This document shows, one piece after another, positions 36,153 to 43,910 of a DNA stretch of 64,000 bases; within the stretch, counting starts at the first letter, position 1; the number at the start of each line of letters is the position of its first letter. A program made the translations under genes and the position numbers. Location: the NCBI RefSeq assembly GCF_034298135.1, contig NZ_CP139575.1:1302001-1366000 (forward strand), in the 5' to 3' direction. Origin of the DNA: Lactobacillus acidophilus (GTDB lineage Bacteria; Bacillota; Bacilli; Lactobacillales; Lactobacillaceae). The notes below the pieces were generated by a model. That model was not told where the DNA came from, ran no database searches, and saw only the letters and a list, made by a program, of their open reading frames with translations.

Positions 36153-37185
36153 CTCTTTCGTGCTCCTTTAAGAATTTTTTGGTGAACTCATTTGTAACTT
36201 CAATAGTTTGGGTAATTCTTCTAGTTAATTGTTCAATCTTATCAATCTTCTTATCTTCTATATAACAATGATTGTAAAAAGATATTGGTGAATATGGTGT
36301 TGTAATAATTATCTTTTCTAAATTCAATTTGACATTTCTATACCTTCTTGGTGCTTCTTTACTATGCTCATATGGATCCAATAGTTTTAGCAAATCACCA
36401 AATTTAAAATCTGACGGCCGTAAATCATTAATAATAATTACCCGTTGACCGTCATAAGCTTGAAAATAATCATTTGATGAACCCAATACAACGACATCAT
36501 CATCTTTAGTCATTGCCCTGGCACACCTAGTTTTACCTGTCCCGCCTTCACCATAAAGCCAAATCACTTTCATTTTCTTACCATCAAACGATCTAAGCCA
36601 TTTCTGATGGTTGTCTTCATCATGCAGTTTCTTTATTTCTTTGATATGCCGTTGAATGCTTGGTGTAGTAAAAGCATAATCACCAATACTTTTTCTGAGC
36701 TCATATAAACTAATAATATTTTCAGCATAATCTTTCAGCTTTTCTTCAATATCATTTTTAAAGCTTGACTTGCGTTTTATAGAAGTTCGTATCTTTTCAA
36801 TTCTTTTTTCAAAATTAAAAGAAGCTACAACCTCTTTAGGTGAATATCGATATTTGTTTTGCGCATCAGAAGTTTCATGAATTAAGTAGCTGTATGCATT
36901 ATCTATCCGACCATTCCAAATCTGCACGTATTGTTCCTTATCTTTGAAAATATTTGCAATCTTAGAAATTGTCTGCGGATTGGCATACTTGAGAACTACA
37001 TGATAATGATCTCTAATCTTGTTGTTTTGATCAGCATCTTTATCATGTAAAATATATGCCCATTCTACAGCACCAGATTTACTTAAAAAATCTTGAAATT
37101 GTTTAGGTTCAACTTTCAAATGATCTGTATCTTGAACATACGTGAATTGTCTAGCTCTAACTATCTTTTTACCTTTTTCTTTCAT
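36133..37185 (-). CDS. rep: Rolling-circle replication initiator with HUH endonuclease and SF3 helicase domains
   Basis: 350 residues. The N-terminal ~125 residues are a Rep_2-type HUH nuclease: RARQFTYVQD (motif 1), DHYHVVLKY (HUH metal site), and NAYSYLIHETSD with the catalytic Tyr. The C-terminal part is a superfamily-3 helicase: Walker A WLYGEGGTGKTRCAR, Walker B VIIINDLRPSD, motif C IIITTPYSP. This domain pair is that of CRESS-DNA viruses and related bacterial plasmids. ATG 37185 is chosen over 37215 because of the family start; AGGAAA lies upstream. Confidence 0.88.
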   Translation of the reverse strand: MKEKGKKIVRARQFTYVQDTDHLKVEPKQFQDFLSKSGAVEWAYILHDKDADQNNKIRDHYHVVLKYANPQTISKIANIFKDKEQYVQIWNGRIDNAYSYLIHETSDAQNKYRYSPKEVVASFNFEKRIEKIRTSIKRKSSFKNDIEEKLKDYAENIISLYELRKSIGDYAFTTPSIQRHIKEIKKLHDEDNHQKWLRSFDGKKMKVIWLYGEGGTGKTRCARAMTKDDDVVVLGSSNDYFQAYDGQRVIIINDLRPSDFKFGDLLKLLDPYEHSKEAPRRYRNVKLNLEKIIITTPYSPISFYNHCYIEDKKIDKIEQLTRRITQTIEVTNEFTKKFLKEHERDEKSDS

Positions 37186-37215
37186 TCTCTTTTTCCTAAA
37201 ATTTATTACACACAT

Positions 37216-37345
37216 TGCACATTTTTAACGATCGGTATAACAAGCCCACCGATCTTACTGTATTAAGAAATTTAGTCTATATGCACTTATATTAACCCTG
37301 TATGAACTTAGTCGCCTGCCAAATCGGCTTAGGGCCGGTGGCGTC
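37216..37345. other. Candidate replication origin (two hairpins upstream of rep)
   Basis: GATCGGT-ataacaagccc-ACCGATC (37230-37254) is a perfect 7-bp stem with an 11-base loop, and a GC-rich inverted repeat (CGCC...GGCG with inner CC/GG) lies at 37312-37334 overlapping the end of the upstream gene. Hairpins next to rep are where rolling-circle Rep proteins nick. No known nick nonamer was recognised. Confidence 0.4.
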
Positions 37346-37742
37346 GACTTCTATATAAAGGTTTCATTCCAGTTTTAACTAGATTATTTTGATTAATTTC
37401 TAAATTTGAAAAAATTAAGTTTTTATCGAAATTAATCAGCATAAAGTTTCTAAACTGGTCATTATCCATTCGATGTTTAAGACAAGCTCTAACTTGTGCA
37501 TTAGTAGATAATTGCCAGAACCCTTTAGTTGGAACAACAATCTGTGTCTTAGTATCCGTGACTACGACCTTCGCACCCAATGCAATTACATTAGCAACTT
37601 TATCAATATAACTAAGGTTGTAATCGCTATAACGTAATGCCTTGCGTAGTTCTCTACTGGATTCAGGTTCACAATCTGAATACCAAAGTACAGTTTTAGT
37701 AATTAAATAAACAGTAATAATTATGAATAAAATACGGATCAT
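37329..37742 (-). CDS. Small membrane-anchored protein of the element
   Basis: 137 residues with one N-terminal membrane segment (MIRILFIIITVYLITKTVLWY) and a soluble basic tail (KPLYRSRRHRP). No family recognised. Lies between the FtsK-like gene and rep on the same strand. Confidence 0.6.
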   Translation of the reverse strand: MIRILFIIITVYLITKTVLWYSDCEPESSRELRKALRYSDYNLSYIDKVANVIALGAKVVVTDTKTQIVVPTKGFWQLSTNAQVRACLKHRMDNDQFRNFMLINFDKNLIFSNLEINQNNLVKTGMKPLYRSRRHRP

Positions 37743-37832
37743 ACTGATCTCTCCTTTGATTTAATATTAACTACTAATTACTTTATGTAACTTAGTATCA
37801 CTACTTTAACTTGAATCACTACATCGTAAATC

Positions 37833-37867
37833 GAAAAAGTCCACCCTGTTTTGGTGGACTTTTTCTC
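37833..37867 (-). terminator. Terminator of the FtsK-like gene
   Basis: AAAAAGTCCACC-aaaacag-GGTGGACTTTTT, nearly symmetrical, right after the stop. Confidence 0.85.
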
Positions 37868-37872
37868 AATTT

Positions 37873-39000
37873 TTATTCATATATAGTTGGCATCTCAACA
37901 GGTTCAATACCATAATGCAAACCATCATCAATAGAAATAATTCCTGTCCCAACTGAACCCATTGGTAGTGGTAAAGAATCTGATAAATCTCCAAATAAGT
38001 AAGATGTTGAACTTGAGTTAATAACCCCTAGTAAAATCTTCACCATCATTTGGTTACGAATCGGGATGGGAATTACATCGTTTCGTGCTATTTGCGAAGT
38101 AATACACAATCCAACTAAACTTTCACGCCCCATAAGGGCAATTTGAGTTAACAAACGGTATAAGTCTTGAATCTGTGAAGAACGTGAACTAAGTCCTAGC
38201 GTAACTCCCTCAAACTCCTCAAACATTATCCAAATAGGCGGAACATCTAATTCATTAGCATCCGTAGTAATCTTACTAGAACTATTGAATAGAGCATCCT
38301 GTCTTTGATTCATAATGTTAATTATTTCTGAAAGCTTATTATTGATCTTGGGAATGAAATCTTCGGGACGATCATTTTTATTAGGAACAATTAATTCAAT
38401 ATCAGGATCATTCCTTTTAGCCCACCTTGAACCTGCACCTTTTTTACTATCAAAGATAATTACTTTTGCATTTTGAGTTCTACTCTTATTCATGGTTTTA
38501 GCAAAAACTTGAGTAAAGTATTTGAATGCTTCAGTTTTTCCACTTCCTGTATTTCCAGTTATTAGATAACTAGAGACTTTTCTTGAAGCAGTCATTCCCT
38601 CCATTATTGGTATTTCTTTTTGAAGATCATACCCATAAATTACATCATCAATGTTTCCAATCAATCTTCTTGCTCGGCCATCTCTCCACGGAAAGAAAAA
38701 ACCTTGACTCATTTCTAGCGGTTCATCATCAATCTGAACTAATTGAAAAGTTAAAGGTCTGATCATTGTTTTTACACTAGAAATTGCAGGAGCAATTATG
38801 TCGTAGAGTTGAAAGTATGTTGACGCATCTAATTGCATTCCTGATGGATACCGCAAAATGAAAAGTAATCCATTTCCATTTATCTCTTCTAAAAAAGTAT
38901 ATGAGTTACTTATGCTGCTTTGATCAGAGTAAATGAAAGAAAGTCTCGCATCTACAACGCGAGCAATATAATCACAAAGTGAGGTATTTTGTCCAATCAT
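37873..39000 (-). CDS. FtsK/SpoIIIE-domain DNA translocase of the element
   Basis: 375 residues. Walker A SYLITGNTGSGKTEAFKYF near residue 140 and a Walker B-like PPIWIMFEEFEGVTLG near 250; the later LVGLCITSQIA resembles the FtsK/HerA core. No N-terminal membrane segments and no gamma domain, so shorter than chromosomal FtsK. Related to the FtsK-like ATPases of rolling-circle integrative elements, where they act in plasmid transfer or in handling single-stranded DNA with Rep; here the role is inferred from context. Confidence 0.8.
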   Translation of the reverse strand: MIGQNTSLCDYIARVVDARLSFIYSDQSSISNSYTFLEEINGNGLLFILRYPSGMQLDASTYFQLYDIIAPAISSVKTMIRPLTFQLVQIDDEPLEMSQGFFFPWRDGRARRLIGNIDDVIYGYDLQKEIPIMEGMTASRKVSSYLITGNTGSGKTEAFKYFTQVFAKTMNKSRTQNAKVIIFDSKKGAGSRWAKRNDPDIELIVPNKNDRPEDFIPKINNKLSEIINIMNQRQDALFNSSSKITTDANELDVPPIWIMFEEFEGVTLGLSSRSSQIQDLYRLLTQIALMGRESLVGLCITSQIARNDVIPIPIRNQMMVKILLGVINSSSTSYLFGDLSDSLPLPMGSVGTGIISIDDGLHYGIEPVEMPTIYE

Positions 39001-39110
39001 AATAATTTCCTTACTAATATTTTATAAGTCTAACTATCAATTCTATCGATAGAATCGAACCCAATACCTCCAAATGTCACTTGGAAAAAATTTAAAAATA
39101 ACAAAAAACG

Positions 39111-39160
39111 CAAAAATCCTGTTACATCAAGGATAAATCAACCAAGAGTAACAAGATTTT
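39111..39160 (-). terminator. Terminator of the 111-residue gene
   Basis: AAATCTTGTTAC...GTAACAGGATTTTT imperfect stem on the minus strand, just past the stop. Confidence 0.6.
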
Positions 39161-39166
39161 TTATGT

Positions 39167-39502
39167 TTATTGAACTCGAGTCACTGTATCTCCCTTGATT
39201 GACACATTAACGTAGTTCTTTCGCGCCCAAAAATGCACCTTGCCATTAACAATTTTAGCTTTACTAAAATCAAATTTGTCTCCTGGTGTTAGCCCATCAG
39301 TCTTCTTTAGCTTAATGTAGAATGTTTGACCATCGTTAACATTCTTATTGTCGTTAACAATCACAAACTTAACTAGTGATGGGTACTCAGATACGTCCGT
39401 TGAGTTGTGATAATCGGTGTTCACCTTTCTTGCAGTTACTTCAGCAACCTTTACTGTGTAACTTGAAAGTAATGCTTCTGGTGAAATGTTTGGTTTAAAC
39501 AT
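39167..39502 (-). CDS. Hypothetical protein of the element, 111 residues
   Basis: Begins MFKPNISPEALLSSYTVKVAEV and is predicted all-beta (KFVIVNDNKNVNDGQTFYIKLKK, NYVNVSIKGDTVTRV). ATG 39502 is chosen because GGAGG lies 8 bases upstream. First gene of the leftward ftsK-rep-xis-int set. No family recognised; a small OB-like DNA-binding protein is possible but unproven. Confidence 0.6.
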   Translation of the reverse strand: MFKPNISPEALLSSYTVKVAEVTARKVNTDYHNSTDVSEYPSLVKFVIVNDNKNVNDGQTFYIKLKKTDGLTPGDKFDFSKAKIVNGKVHFWARKNYVNVSIKGDTVTRVQ

Positions 39503-39737
39503 GTTGTTATCCTCCATTTAAAATTCATTTTTTAAAGACTTGAATTAGCCTTTACACCTTATATGCTAATGTATTTTAAATGCTAAATGGCGAACAACTC
39601 AGCCTAATTATTTAGTACTTTTTCTTTTTTGAGTTTGAATTTTAACGTTTTTTAAGCAAAACACCCCCAATTTAAAATATCAGATATTATTTGATTTGAG
39701 CTCTAAATTATGAAGAAATGAGGAACAATAAGCCGGC

Positions 39738-39764
39738 TTGTTGACAACAACATGTCATCAACAA
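39738..39764. promoter_or_regulatory. Inverted repeat over the start of the divergent gene
   Basis: TTGTTGA (39738-39744) and TCAACAA (39758-39764) flank the ATG at 39752. A candidate autoregulatory operator in the divergent promoter region. Confidence 0.4.
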
Positions 39765-40453
39765 TTATTTACGATAAGAAGACAGTGTTAAGCACTTTAC
39801 TAAGGTCTTCAACTGATAATATGTCTGATATTACTAGAAAGCTAAATGACATTATTAGATTCAAAGATTTGAAGCCCACTGATAATGACCCAATAACAAT
39901 CGTTACTCCTAGAATGGTAAGAGATTGGCGGGACAAGAATGCTATTCCTTCTACATTAATGTTCAGAGAGGCATGTAGAATTTACTTTAAAAAATCAAAT
40001 TTTGATGAATTAATCTTTACCAAAGAAGAACTTATTTCTTTAATTACCACAACTATTAAGGAATATTTTGTAAAAATTGCTAGTGATAACACTTTTCTTT
40101 TGGATGCAAAATCACCAAAAACCATTGCCAAAGGAGTGAATATCAAAGCAAGTAGATTAACTTTAACGCAGGCAATATATCATTGGTCACTATTAAAATA
40201 TGCCTGCAATAATAATTGTTTAGATATCTATGACTTGGATCCTGACCTACAAACATTGATTCAATTAGTAGTTAATCATTTATCTACACCTGATGCTTCA
40301 CAGCATTTGCTAAAAACTTTCCATAAACTAACTACCCAAGTTAATAGCAATGGCCTTCCCAGTCAAATTAGATTAAACAAATACATCAAGCCATTGTTAC
40401 ACACAGTCTTGACCATACTTTGGCATAATTCTGAATTTGAAATCATTATTTAG
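39752..40453 (+). CDS. Putative element regulator, 233 residues, family unknown
   Basis: Mostly helical protein. TITVVTPRMVRDWRDKNAIP-like wording near residue 45-60 (actual: TIVTPRMVRDWRDKNAIP) looks like a DNA-recognition helix, and the next RECRIYFKK-type helix resembles regulator N-termini, but I cannot name a family. It is the only rightward gene of the element, divergent from the replication set, the usual place of a repressor. The start is awkward: no ribosome binding site precedes ATG 39752, and GAGGAAC lies 29 bases upstream with only an ATA codon in frame nearby. Confidence 0.55.
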   Translation: MSSTIIYDKKTVLSTLLRSSTDNMSDITRKLNDIIRFKDLKPTDNDPITIVTPRMVRDWRDKNAIPSTLMFREACRIYFKKSNFDELIFTKEELISLITTTIKEYFVKIASDNTFLLDAKSPKTIAKGVNIKASRLTLTQAIYHWSLLKYACNNNCLDIYDLDPDLQTLIQLVVNHLSTPDASQHLLKTFHKLTTQVNSNGLPSQIRLNKYIKPLLHTVLTILWHNSEFEIII

Positions 40454-40460
40454 TTACATG

Positions 40461-40498
40461 AAAAAGCCTATCAGTTTACATTTCATGATAGGCTTTTT
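40461..40498. terminator. Bidirectional terminator between regulator and cargo
   Basis: AAAAAGCCTATC...GATAGGCTTTTT perfect stem between two convergent genes. Confidence 0.9.
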
Positions 40499-40501
40499 GA
40501 A

Positions 40502-41185
40502 TTATTCTATTTTCTTCTTATAAATATCTTCCCACAAACATGGAACATAACTTTTGTTTTCATCATCTTCAGGATCATTATTATCTGGTTCAGCAAACAA
40601 ATCTAGTTGTTCAAATTCAGATTGGACAGTTCCTGTCGCATTTCCGCCTTCAACAATTGAATCAAAAGTGTACTCAGTTCTTTGAACTTTACCTTTAGGA
40701 AGTGGCTTCCATTCACTAAAAATGATTGGCTCTCCAGTATTGGTTTTACGAGTCAAAGCATTTCCTTGCGCCATATTTGCAGAGATAATTACATTTGCAC
40801 TTTTTAAAACTTTTTGATCTTGATCTTCATGACTAAAAGTATTGAAATAAACATCCCTGAAGGTATTTACCATGTTTATAACTAGCATTTCAACATTATC
40901 TTGCATGAGTTCAATACCATATAGAGTGGATAGAGCTCGCAAAAAATTAATTTGCATTTTTTTCATATCCTTACTCTGCTCTGTAACAAAGGATAATTTA
41001 CGCTTAAGTAATTCAACTAAGAACGCTCCTTCGCCTGCTGAAGGCTCTAAAAAAGTAGCCGTCAAAGAATTAACTTTCTCTTGTATTTCAGGCTGATCAA
41101 GCATAAAATCTACGATCTTTTTAGGTGTAAATACCTCACCAATGTCTTTTACACGATCAGCGGATTTTATAATTTTTTCTGGCAT
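40502..41185 (-). CDS. N6-adenine methylase-like protein with motifs X and I but no NPPY
   Basis: 227 residues. Residues ~16-30 are motif X (GEVFTPKKIVDFMLD) and ~43-60 motif I (TFLEPSAGEGAFLVELL), the SAM-binding half of a gamma-class N6-methylase. The chain then has LYGIELMQDNVEMLVINM (motif II) but no NPPY/F catalytic motif, and ends in an acidic stretch and YVPCLWEDIYKKKIE. That ending looks natural rather than cut, so it is probably an accessory subunit. Last gene of the cargo operon; see the large helicase-methylase, which has NPPY but an abnormal motif I. Confidence 0.75.
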   Translation of the reverse strand: MPEKIIKSADRVKDIGEVFTPKKIVDFMLDQPEIQEKVNSLTATFLEPSAGEGAFLVELLKRKLSFVTEQSKDMKKMQINFLRALSTLYGIELMQDNVEMLVINMVNTFRDVYFNTFSHEDQDQKVLKSANVIISANMAQGNALTRKTNTGEPIIFSEWKPLPKGKVQRTEYTFDSIVEGGNATGTVQSEFEQLDLFAEPDNNDPEDDENKSYVPCLWEDIYKKKIE

Positions 41186-41321
41186 TTAATTACTAGTTCA
41201 TCCTCTTTCTAAAAAAAGGTTCATATAAAAAATATATATTGAAAACATGTAATCTAAAAGAAGGTAAAAATCAATTTTTTATTTAATTAAATTTTAGTAA
41301 GTGTTACTTTTTCAAAAGATT
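41186..41321. other. Spacer in the cargo operon
   Basis: AT-rich; no ORF, repeat or strong hairpin seen. Confidence 0.4.
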
Positions 41322-42154
41322 CTAATTTAGTATTTCTGTTTGCAAATATATATTCTTTTGCACTTTTTTCTTATTTGCTGAGTATCTTAATCTGTAAGTA
41401 AAAGATTGAACATACGGCTTGTACAATTCTAAAATTTTCTCTTCTACATCATAAGTAGTAATCCATTTGTAATCTTTTAGGTCTATTATATTGTTAGCAA
41501 GCCTTTCATGTTCATCAGCATGAACAAATGATAGATACAAATTTTTTCCTTGTTTATAATATGGCGGATCAAAAAAATAAATGTAGATTTTTCATCATAT
41601 TTTGGAATTTCACGAAGAATAAAATCATTTGCATCTAAATTTGTTAATTTAATACGTGAATTATATGAAGATATTTTTTTGATTTTTTTAATTAGCTTTT
41701 CTTTATTAAATCTACAATCTATTTTATATTTGCTATTTTGATTTTTTCCTCCAATAGGACCACCATTAATAATTCCACTTATATTTGTACGATTCAAAAA
41801 GAATGAAGCAAATGCCTTTTCTATTGAATATTCATTCACTGAATTATCATTTTTTATAGCTTTCTGCCTACTCCATTCTTCTATAGTTACAGGCGTTGCC
41901 TTGATCAAATCTAAAAAATGAGTAGTATCATTAAGAATGTAATTCCATATAGAATATATACTAGGATCCAGGTCATTTAATACTACATTATTAATTGAAT
42001 TGCTATATAGTAATTCTAGTCCTACACCAAAACCACCAGCAAATGGTTCGATATATGTGTTATTGATATCATTTATTTTTAACAAGTGTTCTACATAGCT
42101 ACTTAACTGACTCTTTCCTCCTGGATATCTCAATGGTGATTTAGTCATTGGCAT
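41322..42154 (-). pseudogene. D12-class (Dam-type) adenine-N6 DNA methyltransferase, frameshifted at a T run
   Basis: First frame from ATG 42154 (GAGG upstream): SPLRYPGGKSQL (motif X), YIEPFAGGFGVGLELL (motif I), FFLNRTNISGIINGGPIGG, then STFIF. At a run of seven T (41571-41577) the frame is lost. One more T would continue FFDPPYYKQGKNLYLSFVHADEHERL, with the catalytic DPPY, to a stop at 41322 for a protein of about 277 residues. As read, the product lacks its catalytic motif. The gene starts 5 bases after the upstream reading frame's stop. Phase variation, decay and sequencing error are all possible. Confidence 0.8.
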
Positions 42155-42158
42155 ATTA

Positions 42159-43908
42159 TCAATCCTCACTTAGTATAGCTTCACACTTTTGTCGTAATTT
42201 ACCCAGAAATTCTTTGATACTCTCTATGTTCTCCTTCATCCAATATTCAGTGAATCTATCTCTATATCCATTTATAGATATATATTTATACCACTTTTTA
42301 AATTTCCTAATTTCACTATTTTCGTCTACTTTTATTTCTTCATTTTTACCTGTATTACCAGTAATATCACCGACAGTAAACGTATTCATCTGATAAATCT
42401 TTTCTTTTCCGGTTATCCCACGATTACTTAAGCTATCATCATCAAAAAAGTGAATCATTTGGATCAATTTTATTCAAAAATAACCACAATTCTTTTTCAA
42501 TTGCATAATTTCCTGGTAAAGTAAAAACATTATCCGTACTAGTATTTACACTAAAACTAACATTATTATCACGAATATACTGGGCTAAATTATCATCAGG
42601 TGTATTTTGAGGATTCATATCTGGATCTAACATAAAGATGTAATTTTTAAAATTACCAGAATCCTGATCACGTAATTGAATTAATTGTGTCCATGAAAAA
42701 TTTATATCAATAAATTCAAGAGACGTTTTTAATACAGAACTTTGCTCCTCATAAACATTAATCAGCTTTTTTAATAGCCAAATAGCAACTTTATCCCCAC
42801 TTAAAACCTTTATCTTCTTCTTTTCTATTTGCAATTTTGAATACGTTTCCTGCAAATTATTTTCTAAGAATTCCTTACTAGGATTTATTCTTAATTTAAT
42901 ATTTCCAGGTGTTTCGACAGAAGTATATAGATAATTAGTTAACACATCATTGGGGTTATGTTTTTGTAATCTATTTAAATGATTTAACAAATTTAAACTA
43001 TGTGTAGTAAAAACTATTTGTAAATCTAATTTTTTTGATTGTTCTAAAAGCCAATCCATTAATTTATATTGAGCAGCTGGATGCAATGTCGCATCTATTT
43101 CGTCTATGGCTAAAATTCCACCTTGATATTCATTTTCTAACTCTTTCTTTAATAACTCAAAGGATATTATTGCTTCAATTATCTGCCCAACGTTATCTTG
43201 ACCACTAGAATTTGACTTGAAACCGTACAATTCAGTTTTAATATCTGCCTTTAGGTGTTGTGAACCAACGTCTAAATTAACAAAATCTATATTAGGATCA
43301 TATTTTTCAGATAAAATTTCTGCATGTATTTTAGTCATCTTCTTAATAATACTTTCTGGAACCTTTTTTGCCACTGCAGTATCATACTCACCTAACGGAG
43401 CTAATCTAGATAAACCTAAATATAGAGATGGCCAAATTACTTTTTTCTCGTTATTATGCTCTTCACTTTTTTTAGGTATTAGTCTATATCTATAGTAAGT
43501 AATATCTCTTGTTTTCTTTTTATAAGTTTCGTTTTTATCTTTTATTTTTGTATACGTATTCTTCTTACGTTTAGATTTATGTATAGATGCTCGAAATCCA
43601 ATTTTATTAGTAACATTATATTTATTTTTATTTTCAGGTAATCCACAAAAATGTATTATCACTTTATCTCCTGGTTTATCATAACCAGCATCATACATAA
43701 TTACATCACTAAATTCACCACGAAATAATGATCCACCAATTGTTTTATATTTTTTGGGCAATTCACCTACATTAGTTAAAATTGCTAAAATTGTTGATTT
43801 TCCCACACCGTTCATACCAGCTATAGCAGTTAAGTGTTTGCTTAATTCAATATTAGTCTCCTTTTGAAATGCACGATAATCTTTTATATTTAAGTCCTTT
43901 ATCCACAT
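42159..43908 (-). pseudogene. AAA ATPase with C-terminal TOPRIM-like region, frameshifted at a T run
   Basis: Frame one (43908-42442, 488 residues): SMC/RecF-like P-loop AIAGMNGVGKSTILAILTN near residue 30, Walker B GGILAIDEIDATLHPAAQ, His switch IVFTTHSLNLLNHL, then a TOPRIM-like part with KVLSGDKVAIWLLKKL, NYIFMLDPDMNPQN and AIEKELWLFL. It stops after DPNDSLF at a run of six T (42444-42449); with five T it continues DDDSLSNRGITGKEKIYQM for about 95 more residues to 42159. The tail has no start or ribosome binding site of its own. Architecture resembles OLD and PARIS-type (AriA+AriB) anti-phage nucleases; the usual first TOPRIM Glu is not obvious. Confidence 0.7.
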
Positions 43909-43910
43909 TT

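Noticed and set aside
41322..41540. Separate 72-residue gene
   Set aside because: It is the C-terminal continuation of the D12 methylase in the shifted frame.
42159..42467. Separate 102-residue gene after the AAA ATPase
   Set aside because: Starts only at TTG/ATG codons without ribosome binding site inside the previous frame; better explained as the frameshifted C-terminus.
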